Notes under the pieces: generated by a model | The model's input: only the letters and a program-made list of their open reading frames with translations | What the model was told of the DNA's origin: nothing | The model's database searches: none | Shown here: positions 9,271 to 21,568 of the stretch, piece by piece | How the letters are laid out: each line of letters starts with the position of its first letter | How positions within the stretch are numbered: position 1 is the first letter of the stretch | Translations under genes and position numbers: made by a program | Assembly (NCBI GenBank): GCA_902810705.1 | Contig: CADDYU010000018.1 | Coordinates: forward strand, 1 to 40,921 | Direction of reading: 5' to 3' | DNA: 40,921 bases | Origin: Methylococcaceae bacterium | GTDB taxonomy: Bacteria; Pseudomonadota; Gammaproteobacteria; Methylococcales; Methylococcaceae

Positions 9271-10341
9271 ATGCCCCTGGTCGCCCATACCGATCTGCCC
9301 ACCTTCCGCCGCCTTCACGAGGAGGGGCAGGAAATCCTGTCCGTCGAGCGCGCCCAGCATCAGGACATCCGCGAGATGCACATTGGCCTTTTGAACATGA
9401 TGCCCGATGCTGCGCTGGAAGCCACCGAACGGCAATTTTTCCGCTTGGTGGGTGCGGCCAATCCGATCGTGCAGTTCCATATGCATCCCTTCACCATCGA
9501 AGGCTTGCCGCGGGGCGCCGAGGCCCAGGCGCATATCGATCGTTACTACGAAAGCTTCGATCAGATCCAGCGCGATGGCCTGGATGGGCTGATTATCAGT
9601 GGCGCCAACGTCAGCCATCCTCATCTACAGCAAGAGCTCTTCTGGAAGCCGCTGACAAGCGTGTTCGACTGGGCCAGGGAAAGCATCACCTCCACCCTGT
9701 GTTCGTGCCTCGCAACTCATGCTCTGATCCAATACGGCTATGGGATCGAGCGCACCCATCTCGGTTTCAAGCGGTGGGGCGTCTATTCCCACCATGTGGT
9801 CGAGCAGCGCCATCCCCTGGTTTCAACCATCAACACCCGCTTCGACGTGCCGCATTCCCGCTTCAACGAAATTTTTCGCGAAGACCTGGAAGCCGCCGGA
9901 CTCAAGGTGTTGGTGGAAAGCGAAGAGGCGGGGGTCCACCTAGCTGTCAGTCGGGATCTATTGCGCGTGATCTTCTTTCAAGGGCACCCCGAGTACGACA
10001 CCATCAGCCTGCTGAAGGAGTACAAGCGCGAAGTGATGCGTCATTATCATGGCGAACGCGAGGACTATCCGCCTTTTCCGGAGCATTATTTCAGCTTGGA
10101 GGCGGGCGGCATTCTCAACGAATACGGCCAGCGTCTGCGGAGAGCCAAGCGCGCCGGCCTTGCGCCGCCTGAGTTTCCGGAGCGGGCGATTATCAAATAC
10201 CTCGACAATACCTGGCGGGATACCGCCAAGGCAGTGTTCAATAACTGGCTGGGCCTGATCTATCAGGTCACGGATCAGGATCGCGGCAAACCGTTCATGG
10301 ACCATGTCGATCCGGAAAATCCTTTGGGCCTCGCACTGTGA
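9271..10341 (+). CDS. metA: homoserine O-succinyltransferase (MetA family)
   Basis: Transfers a succinyl (or acetyl) group from CoA to homoserine, the first committed step of methionine synthesis. The 356-residue protein follows the MetA fold, related to class I glutamine amidotransferases: HIGLLNMMPDAALEATERQF at 37-56, DGLIISGANVSHP near 105-117, the nucleophile region STLCSCLATH with Cys146 in the position of the MetA catalytic Cys, and the His-Glu pair in GHPEYD (His239, Glu241). Acyl-CoA choice cannot be fixed here; some MetA proteins use acetyl-CoA. The protein is longer than E. coli MetA at the C-terminus. A ribosome binding site TTAGGAGAG precedes the ATG. Confidence 0.9.
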   Translation: MPLVAHTDLPTFRRLHEEGQEILSVERAQHQDIREMHIGLLNMMPDAALEATERQFFRLVGAANPIVQFHMHPFTIEGLPRGAEAQAHIDRYYESFDQIQRDGLDGLIISGANVSHPHLQQELFWKPLTSVFDWARESITSTLCSCLATHALIQYGYGIERTHLGFKRWGVYSHHVVEQRHPLVSTINTRFDVPHSRFNEIFREDLEAAGLKVLVESEEAGVHLAVSRDLLRVIFFQGHPEYDTISLLKEYKREVMRHYHGEREDYPPFPEHYFSLEAGGILNEYGQRLRRAKRAGLAPPEFPERAIIKYLDNTWRDTAKAVFNNWLGLIYQVTDQDRGKPFMDHVDPENPLGLAL

Positions 10342-10533
10342 TGCCTCATCTAGGAGCCACAAAGAATGCATGCAAATAGAACACGATCAGAGCGGCCGGA
10401 CTTTTCGGCCTCATGGACAGAACCGGCAGTTTTACTTAAAATTTCGTAAGTTTAGCTTCACGATTTACAAGACTGAACATCAACGGGATGAACCAGGCGG
10501 TTCCTCCCGTTTTGCATGTTTAAGGTGAGTCCA

Positions 10534-11677
10534 TTGAATACCCACGCATTACTAGCCTTGGAAGACAGTACGATCTTTCGGGGCATGGCCATAGGCGCCG
10601 AAGGCTGCGCCAGCGGCGAAGTCGTTTTCAATACCTCCATCACGGGCTACCAGGAAATCCTTACCGATCCCTCCTACGCCCGTCAGATCGTTACCCTGAC
10701 TTATCCTCACATCGGCAACGTCGGTGTCAACCCGGAAGACGTGGAATCGGCCAGCATCTTCGCCAGCGGCCTGGTAGTGCGCGATGTGCCGCCACGCCTT
10801 AGCAGCTGGCGGTCCGAGCGAAGCCTGTCCGATTACCTCAGGGCGCGCGGCGTGGTTGGCATCGCCGGTATCGACACCCGGAAGCTCACCCGCCTCCTCC
10901 GCGACAAGGGCGCTCAGCGCGGCTGCATTGTGGCGGGGAATGAGCTCGATCCGGATCATGCGCTCAGCGTGGCCCGGGAATTTCCTGGCTTGAAGGGCAT
11001 GGATCTCGCGAAAGAGGTAACGACGAAGGAAAGCTATGCCTGGACCGAAGGGTCCTGGCGGCTGGGGCAAGGCTATGCCGATGCGCGGCCCAGCCGATTC
11101 CACGTGGTCGCCTACGATTTCGGCATCAAGCGCAACATCCTGCGGCTCCTGACCGACCAGGGTTGCCGCTTGACCGTGGTGCCGGCCACGACGCCCGCCG
11201 AACAGGTCCTCGCCCTCAAGCCGAATGGAGTGTTCCTGTCCAACGGGCCCGGCGATCCCGAGCCCTGCAGTTACGCCATCCGCGCTATCCGCACCTTTCT
11301 TGAGGTCGGAGTTCCGATATTCGGCATCTGCCTGGGGCATCAGCTTCTGGGCCTCGCTTGCGGGGGACGCACCGTGAAGATGAAATTCGGCCATCACGGG
11401 GCCAATCATCCGGTTCAAGAACTCGATACCGGGCGGGTGCTGATTACCAGCCAGAACCACGGGTTTGCCGTGGACGAGGAAAGCTTGCCCGGCAACGTGC
11501 GCTCCACTTATCGTTCACTGTTCGACGGCAGCCTGCAAGGGATCGAGCTGACCGACCGTCTGGCGTTCAGCTTTCAGGGGCACCCGGAGGCTAGCCCCGG
11601 TCCCCACGACTTGAAGCCCTTGTTCGAGCGGTTTATCGAAAACATGGCCCTCTCCCGCATCTCTAACGTGACACCTC

Positions 11678-11685
<8 letters not shown>
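10534..11685 (+). CDS. carA: carbamoyl-phosphate synthase small subunit (glutaminase)
   Basis: Glutaminase subunit that delivers ammonia to CarB for carbamoyl phosphate, used in arginine and pyrimidine synthesis. I favour TTG 10534: AAGGTGAG lies just upstream and the product begins [17 protein letters not shown] as in the family; an ATG at 10516 in the same frame is the alternative and has no good binding site. The N-terminal domain is followed by a class I amidotransferase domain with nucleophile Cys266 in [11 protein letters not shown] and the His-Glu pair in GHPEASPGP. The stop overlaps the carB start by 8 bases. Confidence 0.96.
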
Positions 11686-14899
<3,214 letters not shown>

Positions 14900-14950
14900 T
14901 TCTGACGGTTGATCTGACCCGGCAATCACCCCATCAATAGCGCTGGTAAG

Positions 14951-14970
14951 GCGTTTCGTTGCGTTTCGTT
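14951..14970. repeat. perfect 10-base tandem repeat upstream of greA
   Basis: The unit GCGTTTCGTT occurs twice head to tail, 46 bases before the greA start. The 10-base period is close to one helix turn. Function unknown; it may be chance. Confidence 0.6.
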
Positions 14971-15016
14971 CCTCAATTCAACCTGCGCGACTCCTTGAAT
15001 TTAAGGAAATTGAACC

Positions 15017-15493
15017 ATGAACAAGGTACCCCTGACCGCTCGTGGAGCCGAAAAGCTTCGTGAGGAGCTGAACCATCTGAAGACTGTCATACGTCCCAGG
15101 ATCACCCAAGCCATCGCAGAAGCGAGAGCGCACGGGGATTTGAAGGAGAACGCCGAGTACCATGCGGCCCGCGAGCAGCAGAGTTTCACCGAGGGCCGCA
15201 TTAAAGAAATCGAGAGCAAGCTGGCGAACTGCCAGATCATTGATGTGACTCGGCTGAACGCCCAGGGAAAAATCGTGTTCGGCGCCACCGTGGAGCTGGC
15301 CGATGCCGATACCGGCGACGAAGTGACCTACCAGATTGTCGGTGAGGACGAGGCGGACATCAAGCAGGGCAGGATTTCGGTGACTTCCCCCATCGCCCGT
15401 GCCCTGATCGGCAAGAAGGAGGGAGATGTGGCCGTGGTGCAGGCGCCGGGCGGGGTCAAGGAATACGATATTTGCGCGGTGCGTTATATTTAG
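15017..15493 (+). CDS. greA: transcription elongation factor GreA
   Basis: GreA binds the RNA polymerase secondary channel and stimulates cleavage of backtracked RNA. The 158-residue length is standard. The N-terminal coiled coil carries the acidic tip [20 protein letters not shown] (residues 41-60), and the C-terminal FKBP-like domain runs from about 80 with the conserved end [14 protein letters not shown]. The ATG follows TAAGGAAATTGAACC, a usable binding site. It follows carB in the same direction with a 117-base gap, an order common in gammaproteobacteria. Confidence 0.97.
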   Translation: MNKVPLTARGAEKLREELNHLKTVIRPRITQAIAEARAHGDLKENAEYHAAREQQSFTEGRIKEIESKLANCQIIDVTRLNAQGKIVFGATVELADADTGDEVTYQIVGEDEADIKQGRISVTSPIARALIGKKEGDVAVVQAPGGVKEYDICAVRYI

Positions 15494-15501
15494 AAATTAT
15501 C

Positions 15502-15529
15502 CTTTAGGATTCAAGAATGAATTCTAAAG
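15502..15529. terminator. hairpin between convergent greA and yhbY
   Basis: Inverted repeat CTTTAGGATTC / GAATTCTAAAG (11-base arms with one mismatch, 6-base loop) begins 9 bases after the greA stop. T-rich sequence lies on both sides but there is no long T-run. It may end both converging transcripts. Confidence 0.5.
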
Positions 15530-15616
15530 CTTGGTATTCTAGCTTCACCAACGTCTCGCAATGAGAGGTGCCAATCATTTCGCTTGAAAGGGATGCGGCT
15601 TCTGAGCCAACGTCGT

Positions 15617-15886
15617 CTAAATGCTCGGATTCTTCCGGTACAGAGTAATGACATGGCCGATCGACTGGATCAGTTCAGCGGCTGTTTCCCGGCGGATTTC
15701 CTCCGCAAGTTCGCGCCGCTCGTCTCGATCGGCGGCGTTGACCCGTATCTTAATCAATTCGTGATGATCCAGGGCTTGGTTGATTTCGCTTAGCACGGCC
15801 GGGGTAAGACCGTGTTGACCGGTAATGACCACCGGCTTTAACTTATGGGCCTTAGCTTTCAGGAATTTTTTCAGTTCCACTTTCAC
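15617..15886 (-). CDS. yhbY: YhbY family RNA-binding protein (CRM domain)
   Basis: An 89-residue single CRM-domain protein that binds pre-50S ribosomal particles in E. coli. The family core [20 protein letters not shown] lies at about 17-36, with GQHG in the place of the conserved GxxG loop, followed by [10 protein letters not shown]. It is divergent from rlmE with 44 bases between starts, a very common gammaproteobacterial pairing that links both genes to large-subunit assembly. Confidence 0.94.
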   Translation of the reverse strand: MKVELKKFLKAKAHKLKPVVITGQHGLTPAVLSEINQALDHHELIKIRVNAADRDERRELAEEIRRETAAELIQSIGHVITLYRKNPSI

Positions 15887-15930
15887 GCCGTTTCCTCCAA
15901 AAGTTCGTTCATACCCTCTTCGATTTCATC

Positions 15931-16551
15931 ATGGCTCGTAGCCGAAGCAGCGGACGCTGGCTGTCCGAACATTTCTCCGACGAATACGTCAAGCAAGCCC
16001 AAGCGCGGGGCTATCGTTCGCGGGCCGTGTTCAAGCTGAAGGAATTGGACGAGCGCGAGCACCTGTTCAAACCCGGCATGGCGGTGCTCGATCTGGGCGC
16101 CGCGCCGGGCGGGTGGTCCCAGTACGCGGCCGAGCGGATCGGCCAGAGCGGCAAAATTATAGCGCTCGATCTCCTGCCCATGGAAGCAATCCCCGGGGTT
16201 ACCTTCATCCGGGGCGATTTCCGGGAAGAGACGATACTGGCGCAGCTCGTGACGGAACTGGCCGGGCGATTGGTGGATGTGGTGCTCTCCGACATGGCTC
16301 CCAACACCACGGGCACCCGTGCGGTGGACCAGCCTCGTTCCATGGTCCTTGCGGAACTAGCTTTGGACACGGCACGGCAAGTCCTAAAACCGGGCGGCGC
16401 GTTCGTGGTGAAACTGTTCCAAGGGCCGGATTTCGACAGCTACGTCCAGGAGGTGCGCGGGCTGTTTGCCAAGGTTTCGGTCAAGAAACCAAAGGCTTCC
16501 CGAGACAGGAGCCCGGAAGTCTATCTGGTTGGAAAGTCCAAAAAAACGTAG
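15931..16551 (+). CDS. rlmE: RlmE (FtsJ), 23S rRNA U2552 2'-O-methyltransferase
   Basis: Methylates the 2'-OH of U2552 in 23S rRNA late in 50S assembly, using S-adenosylmethionine. The 206-residue protein has the SAM site [15 protein letters not shown] near residues 49-63 and the K-D-K-E catalytic set in [10 protein letters not shown] (Lys about 32), LSDMAPN (Asp), [11 protein letters not shown] (Lys) and RSPEVYLVG (Glu). It stands opposite yhbY. The usual downstream ftsH is not present; a permease gene converges instead. Confidence 0.96.
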   Translation: MARSRSSGRWLSEHFSDEYVKQAQARGYRSRAVFKLKELDEREHLFKPGMAVLDLGAAPGGWSQYAAERIGQSGKIIALDLLPMEAIPGVTFIRGDFREETILAQLVTELAGRLVDVVLSDMAPNTTGTRAVDQPRSMVLAELALDTARQVLKPGGAFVVKLFQGPDFDSYVQEVRGLFAKVSVKKPKASRDRSPEVYLVGKSKKT

Positions 16552-16596
16552 GTCGGTTAAGGCGCGCATTTGCATGTTTCCATCCGGCAAACAGCC

Positions 16597-17745
16597 TCAA
16601 TGTCGCTCCGGCTTCAAGGTGACGGTTCCAGGCTCTATCAAGGGTGAGGGGCAAGCTTCGTCCTCTCGCTCCGGCCGAACCGTTTCTTCACCCAGCCTTG
16701 GCCAGGCGTTCAGCACCGCCTTCACCAGTGTCGCCAGCGGAATGGCGAAGAACACGCCCCAAAAGCCCCACATGCCGCCAAAGAACAGGATCGCGACGAT
16801 AATGGCGACCGGGTGCAGGTTGACCACCTCGGAAAACAACAGCGGAATTAACACCACCGCATCCAAAGCCTGGATGATGGAATAAGCCAGGATCAAGTAC
16901 CAGAACTCGTCACGGATTCCCCACTGGAAAAAGGCCACGATAACCACCGGAAAAGTCACCAAAGTCGCCCCCACATAGGGAATGATGACCGAGAGACCCA
17001 TCAAGACCGCCAATAGCAGCGGATAATTAAGCCCCATCAGGTAAAAGGTGGCGTAGCTGGCGATAAGCAGCAACAGCACCTCGAAGAATTTCCCACGCAC
17101 GTAATTGCCGATCTGGATATCCACCTCCCGCCACACGCGCAGGGATAGGTGGCGGTCCCGCGGCAGGTAAGGGCTGAACCAGCCCAGAATGCGGTCCTTA
17201 TCTTTAAGAAAAAAGAACACCAAAAGCGGCACCAGGATTAGATACACGATCAGGGTAATAATGCTGACCAGCGAAGCATAGGAGTAGGTCAGCATGGACT
17301 GGCCCCAGGCAATCAGCTCCCGACGCACGGCGGCAGTCAATTCGTAAATTTGTTCCTCGGTGATAAAGGTGGGGTAACGCTGTGGAAGCTGCATGATCAG
17401 CGTCTGCGCGCTATTGGCCCAGACCGGCAACTGCTCGATGAGCTGCATAGTCTGCTGATAAAGAAGGGGAAACAAAGCCACCAGCAGAAATACTAAAAAA
17501 GCCAGGAACAGTGCATAGACGACCAAGACGGCAGCGAATCTAGGCACTTTGCGTCTCTCGCCGAAGGCCACGATGCCATCCAGGAGATAAGCGATCACCC
17601 CCGCCGCCAGCACCGGCATGAGCATTTCCCCAAAGCTTATGATCAGGACGAAGCCGACGATCAGCAGTATCGCAAACGATACTGCCTGGGTATTCGGCAG
17701 TACCCGCCGGGTCCAATCAGTAATCCACTTGAGCACGGTTTGCAT
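16597..17745 (-). CDS. AI-2E family permease (first of two in the window)
   Basis: Integral membrane protein of the AI-2E transporter family (PerM/TqsA type), about 382 residues with seven or eight membrane segments. I chose ATG 17745 (MQTVLKWITDW) over a TTG at 17778. Segments include AVSFAILLIVGFVLIISFG, a pair at about 65-100, the long central amphipathic region, then LLLIASYATFYLMGLNYPLL and the family loop IPYVGATLVTFPVVIVAF with the final FFGGMWGFWGVFFAIPLATL. Members export various solutes; autoinducer-2 transport is known only for some and cannot be assumed. It converges on rlmE and is divergent from nrdA. Confidence 0.88.
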   Translation of the reverse strand: MQTVLKWITDWTRRVLPNTQAVSFAILLIVGFVLIISFGEMLMPVLAAGVIAYLLDGIVAFGERRKVPRFAAVLVVYALFLAFLVFLLVALFPLLYQQTMQLIEQLPVWANSAQTLIMQLPQRYPTFITEEQIYELTAAVRRELIAWGQSMLTYSYASLVSIITLIVYLILVPLLVFFFLKDKDRILGWFSPYLPRDRHLSLRVWREVDIQIGNYVRGKFFEVLLLLIASYATFYLMGLNYPLLLAVLMGLSVIIPYVGATLVTFPVVIVAFFQWGIRDEFWYLILAYSIIQALDAVVLIPLLFSEVVNLHPVAIIVAILFFGGMWGFWGVFFAIPLATLVKAVLNAWPRLGEETVRPEREDEACPSPLIEPGTVTLKPERH

Positions 17746-17906
17746 GGCTGACTGTGTTGTTATGGTTCTATGTCGCAACGAAAAACGGCTGATAAAAGGG
17801 CTTGCCCGTAGTCCGGATTTTTTCTCCCCTGCACATGGTACAACAAACCCGCCGGCCTCCGACGAACCTCCCGAATATCAAGGAATTGCAACCCTCCACA
17901 CACAGC

Positions 17907-17915
17907 TTGTCCACA
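17907..17915 (+). promoter_or_regulatory. DnaA-box-like site upstream of nrdA
   Basis: TTGTCCACA differs from the DnaA box TTATCCACA at one base. DnaA sites occur upstream of nrdAB in E. coli, so the place is suggestive. A single near match is weak evidence. Confidence 0.35.
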
Positions 17916-17933
17916 GCCCATCAACAGAGATAA

Positions 17934-17949
17934 ACACATTATATTGTAC
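17934..17949 (+). promoter_or_regulatory. NrdR box 1 upstream of nrdA
   Basis: ACACATTATATTGTAC agrees with the NrdR consensus acaCwAtATaTwGtgt at 13 of 16 positions. It lies 32 bases (start to start, three helix turns) before a second such site, the spacing expected for NrdR, which represses ribonucleotide reductase genes when dATP is high. Confidence 0.7.
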
Positions 17950-17978
17950 TTGACGGCATATAAAACCACACTATATAG
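17950..17978 (+). promoter_or_regulatory. sigma-70 promoter of nrdA
   Basis: A -35 TTGACG at 17950-17955 and a -10 TATATA/ATATAG at 17972-17978 are 16-17 bases apart. The -35 starts right after NrdR box 1 and the -10 lies inside box 2, so NrdR binding would block polymerase. Confidence 0.65.
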
Positions 17979-17981
17979 TGA
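17966..17981 (+). promoter_or_regulatory. NrdR box 2 over the nrdA -10 region
   Basis: CCACACTATATAGTGA matches the NrdR consensus at 13 of 16 positions and contains the perfect palindrome CACTATATAGTG. It covers the predicted -10 element. Confidence 0.7.
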
Positions 17982-18019
17982 TGTCACCTTTAACTTCGGC
18001 TCTCTTGAGGTGTTCATCC

Positions 18020-20995
18020 ATGAAAACCGAATCCTCGATCCGTTCCCCTCAAACGCCTATCTTGTCCGTAGAGCCGCCGGTCTCCAGTGCCGATTTCCGC
18101 GCCCACTCGCCCGGCGAAATGCGCGTGATTCGTCGGAACGGCAAGGTCACTCTGTTTGACGCCGCCAAGATCAGCATCGCCATTACCAAGGCCTTCCTCG
18201 CGGTCGAAGGGAGCAGCGCCGCGGCCAGTCGCCGTATCCACGAGGTTGTGGAGGGCCTCACCGAACAAGTGGTGAAAGCTCTGTTTCGTCGCAATCCGTC
18301 CGGCGGTACCATCCACATCGAGGATATTCAGGACCAAGTGGAATTGGCTTTGATGCGCGGCGAGCACCATAAGGTAGCTCGAGCCTATGTGCTCTACCGC
18401 GCCGAACGCGCTCGGCTGCGCGCCGAGAAAACCGCGGAACGAAAAGAACCGCAGGAGAACGTGCTTCATGTGACCCTGGCGGATGGCCGCCGAACTCCCT
18501 TGGACTTCGCCCGCCTGGAAAAGATCGTAGCCGAGTCCTGCAATGGGCTTTCCAACGTGGACGGCGCCTGGATTCTGGGAGAGACTCGCCGCAATCTATT
18601 CGATGGCGTGCCGGAGGAGGATGTTGCCACGGCCCTGATGATGGCGGCCCGCTCCCGCATCGAAGAGGAGCCCAATTATTCCTATGTGGCGGCCCGGTTG
18701 TTGCTGGACGCCCTGCGGCATGAGGCCTTGACCTTTCTCGGTCATGGCGCTCTGGAGGCCACCCAGAACGAGATGGCGCAACGCTACGGCGAATATTTTG
18801 CGGATTACGTGAAGCGCGGCGCCGAGCTGGAACTTCTGTCGCCCGAACTCACGCGCTTCGATCTTGAGCGTCTGAGCGCGGCGATTCGGCCCGAGCGCGA
18901 CCTGCAATTCAACTATCTGGGACTCCAGACCCTTTACGACCGCTATTTCATCCATCACCGTGGCACTCGTTTCGAACTGCCCCAAGCCTTCTTTATGCGC
19001 GTAGCCATGGGCCTCGCCATGAGCGAGATCGATCGCGAGAGCAAGGCCATCGAGTTCTATGAACTGCTCTCGTCGTTCGATTTCATGAGCTCGACTCCCA
19101 CCCTGTTCAACGCCGGCACCCTGCGCCCGCAACTCTCCTCGTGCTATCTCACCAGCGTGCCGGACGATCTGGATGGCATCTTCGGCGCCATCAAGAACGA
19201 TGCCCTGCTCTCGAAATACGCCGGTGGCCTTGGCAACGACTGGACCCGAGTCCGCGCCATGGGCTCCCACATCAAGGGCACCAATGGCAAGTCCCAGGGC
19301 GTTGTCCCCTTCCTCAAGGTGGCTAACGACACGGCGGTGGCTGTCAATCAGGGCGGCAAACGCAAGGGCGCCATGTGCGCCTACCTGGAAACCTGGCATC
19401 TGGACATCGAGGAGTTTCTCGAACTCCGCAAGAACACCGGCGACGAGCGCCGCCGTACCCATGACATGAACACTGCGAACTGGGTGCCTGATTTGTTCAT
19501 GAAGCGGGTGGCCGAAGAAAAGGACTGGACCCTGTTCACTCCGAGCGATGTGCCCGACCTGCACGACCTCACCGGCGCCGCCTTCGAGAAACGCTACGAG
19601 GAGTACGAAGCCAAGGCCGATCGCGGCGAGATCGCGCTGTACAAGCGCCTGCCGGCCGCGCAGCTGTGGCGGAAGATGCTGTCCATGCTGTTCGAGACGG
19701 GCCATCCCTGGCTCGCCTTCAAGGACCCGTGCAATCTCCGCTACACCAATCAGCACGCCGGCGTGGTGCACAGCTCCAACCTTTGCACCGAAATCACCCT
19801 GCACACCAACGACAGCGAAATCGCCGTGTGCAATCTGGGTTCGGTCAATCTGGCCGCTCACACCACCGAGGATGGCACCATCGACGCGCGGAAGCTGGAG
19901 AAGACCGTCTCTACCGCCATGCGCATGCTCGACAACGTTATCGACATCAATTATTACAGCGTGCCGGAGGCCCGTCGCTCCAACCTGCGCCATCGGCCGG
20001 TGGGATTGGGCCTCATGGGTTTCCAAGACGCGCTCTATAAACTGCGCCTGCCCTATGCTTCGGAACAGGCGGTGGAGTTCGCCGATCGCAGCATGGAACT
20101 ATTGAGCTACTACGCCATTAAGGCGTCCACCGATCTCGCCGCGGAGCGTGGCCGTTATTCCAGCTACGAAGGCTCGCTGTGGAGTCGAGGGCTCCTGCCC
20201 ATCGACTCCATCGCCCTGGTCGAGGAAGCCCGCGGAGGCTATCTTCAGATGGACCGTAGCACCACTCTGGACTGGGCGGCCTTACGCGAGCGTGTCAGGA
20301 CGGTCGGCATGCGCAACAGCAACACCATGGCGATCGCCCCCACCGCCACCATCTCCAACATCTGCGGCGTTTCGCAATCCATCGAGCCAACCTTCCAAAA
20401 TCTCTTCGTCAAGTCCAACCTTTCGGGCGAGTTCACCGTGGTGAATCCTTACCTCGTGGCCGAACTCAAGAAGCACGATCTGTGGGATGCGGTCATGATC
20501 AACGACCTCAAGTACTACGACGGCAGCCTGCAAAAGATCGAGCGGGTGCCGGACGGCATCAAGGAAATGTACGCCACCGCCTTCGAGATCGACCCCCGCT
20601 GGCTCATCGAAGCCGCCTCCCGCCGCCAGAAGTGGCTGGATCAGGCCCAATCCCTCAATCTCTACATGGCCGAACCCAGCGGCAAGAAATTGGATAATCT
20701 CTATAAATTGGCTTGGGTAAGGGGTTTGAAAACTACCTACTATCTCCGGACCATCGGTGCCACGCACGTCGAGAAGAGCACCGCCTTCGACGGCAAGCTG
20801 AATGCCGTAAAGACCGATCCCATCGACGAGGCAATGCCGGGGCTGCAGAATGCGCCGTCGTTGTCTTCGGACGTTGAGGAGGCAAGAGAGGCGAGAACCC
20901 ATTTAAACGAGCGGAGCACGTCGGAGGAGGCGTCAGGAAAGCCTTGGAGCCAAGCCTGCCGGATCGACGATCCGACATGTGAGGCGTGCCAATAG
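18020..20995 (+). CDS. nrdA: class Ia ribonucleotide reductase alpha subunit
   Basis: Large subunit that reduces ribonucleoside diphosphates to deoxy forms. ATG 18020 has GAGGTG upstream and gives 991 residues, longer than E. coli NrdA (761) because of the N-terminal region: an ATP-cone at about 38-130 for allosteric control, then a second helical cone-like segment to about 240. Key residues are present: redox Cys375 (QLSSC) and Cys604 (IAVCNLGSVNL), the active-site NLCTE (Cys589, Glu591), the radical-transfer pair Tyr907-Tyr908 (KTTYYLRT) and the C-terminal relay CEAC. No nrdB is found in the window, so the beta subunit must be encoded elsewhere. NrdR-type sites lie upstream. Confidence 0.96.
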   Translation: MKTESSIRSPQTPILSVEPPVSSADFRAHSPGEMRVIRRNGKVTLFDAAKISIAITKAFLAVEGSSAAASRRIHEVVEGLTEQVVKALFRRNPSGGTIHIEDIQDQVELALMRGEHHKVARAYVLYRAERARLRAEKTAERKEPQENVLHVTLADGRRTPLDFARLEKIVAESCNGLSNVDGAWILGETRRNLFDGVPEEDVATALMMAARSRIEEEPNYSYVAARLLLDALRHEALTFLGHGALEATQNEMAQRYGEYFADYVKRGAELELLSPELTRFDLERLSAAIRPERDLQFNYLGLQTLYDRYFIHHRGTRFELPQAFFMRVAMGLAMSEIDRESKAIEFYELLSSFDFMSSTPTLFNAGTLRPQLSSCYLTSVPDDLDGIFGAIKNDALLSKYAGGLGNDWTRVRAMGSHIKGTNGKSQGVVPFLKVANDTAVAVNQGGKRKGAMCAYLETWHLDIEEFLELRKNTGDERRRTHDMNTANWVPDLFMKRVAEEKDWTLFTPSDVPDLHDLTGAAFEKRYEEYEAKADRGEIALYKRLPAAQLWRKMLSMLFETGHPWLAFKDPCNLRYTNQHAGVVHSSNLCTEITLHTNDSEIAVCNLGSVNLAAHTTEDGTIDARKLEKTVSTAMRMLDNVIDINYYSVPEARRSNLRHRPVGLGLMGFQDALYKLRLPYASEQAVEFADRSMELLSYYAIKASTDLAAERGRYSSYEGSLWSRGLLPIDSIALVEEARGGYLQMDRSTTLDWAALRERVRTVGMRNSNTMAIAPTATISNICGVSQSIEPTFQNLFVKSNLSGEFTVVNPYLVAELKKHDLWDAVMINDLKYYDGSLQKIERVPDGIKEMYATAFEIDPRWLIEAASRRQKWLDQAQSLNLYMAEPSGKKLDNLYKLAWVRGLKTTYYLRTIGATHVEKSTAFDGKLNAVKTDPIDEAMPGLQNAPSLSSDVEEAREARTHLNERSTSEEASGKPWSQACRIDDPTCEACQ

Positions 20996-21215
20996 CTCTC
21001 TCTGAGATCAATCGGCAAATTGCCGTAACTTGGCATTCGGAAGGACCGAATACCTAAGCGGGTGCGACTTGGCAAGAGCACCCGGGCGGGCATAGGCTGA
21101 CGCTAAGACCTAGGGGCCGTGGCCTAGCGTCGGCGCCGCGGCCAGCCTTCGCCCGATTCATTCGCTCCCGGCTAATGGCTGACTTTTCTGCTTCGATTTA
21201 TTCCACTTGGCGCCT

Positions 21216-21410
21216 ATGAGATACATAGTTTCGGCAATGGACTGCAGGGCGAGATTGAGAGGTAGTTCAGACCATTTTGATGCAAGCTTAAAAGAATTAA
21301 GAGAGGATCACCTGTGGTCTTACTTTCAAAAGAAGGTTATTCCGCGATTAAACTGCAATTGCAATAAGTGTCGGTGTCTTGGTCGGCTTGGGGTAGGACG
21401 GGACGCTTGA
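21216..21410 (+). CDS. possible small protein in the nrdA-typA gap
   Basis: An ATG-started frame of 64 residues (MRYIVSAMDCRARLRGSSDH...), AT-richer than its surroundings, with a cysteine cluster NCNCNKCRC near the end. There is no clear ribosome binding site and I recognise no family. It may be a gene fragment that was transferred in, or a chance open frame. Confidence 0.25.
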   Translation: MRYIVSAMDCRARLRGSSDHFDASLKELREDHLWSYFQKKVIPRLNCNCNKCRCLGRLGVGRDA

Positions 21411-21507
21411 TACCGAGATAGCATAAGGCGTGAATCCAAGAGTTGATCCGGGTCAGGAGGCGGCACGGTGTAGTAATACTCTCTTCACACCTGAGCTGGT
21501 TCAAAAT

Positions 21508-21523
21508 CTGGTAAAATTACCAG
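21508..21523. promoter_or_regulatory. short palindrome upstream of typA
   Basis: CTGGTAA-AA-TTACCAG has perfect 7-base arms and is followed by CTTTTC. It could be an operator, a weak terminator for upstream transcription, or part of the typA promoter region. Confidence 0.35.
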
Positions 21524-21568
21524 CTTTTCTGAATCTATCCCGTCCAAGCGGCTGTTTTTTGCCTATCC

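Larger units (their letters stand above)
20996..21568. other. 573-base gap with successive hairpins and an AT-rich stretch
   Basis: After nrdA come four inverted repeats in a row: 21013-21025 (CGGCAA/TTGCCG), 21032-21054 (ATTCGG/CCGAAT core), 21059-21084 (CGGGTGC/GCACCCG) and 21096-21134 (GCTGACGCTA/TAGCGTCGGC). An AT-richer part near 21216-21365 holds a short open frame with no recognised relatives. CTGGTAA/TTACCAG at 21508-21523 lies 45 bases before typA. None of the hairpins ends in a T-run. No nrdB or tRNA is visible. Confidence 0.6.

Noticed and set aside
10552-11460. 302-codon open frame on the minus strand
   Set aside because: Antisense shadow of carA.
17890-17950. Possible replication origin because of a DnaA-like box and AT-rich DNA
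   Set aside because: Only one near-match box; the context is an nrd promoter and no dnaA, dnaN or gidA gene is near.
18596-20026. 476-codon open frame on the minus strand
   Set aside because: Antisense to the catalytic core of nrdA, whose motifs are all intact; no family features.
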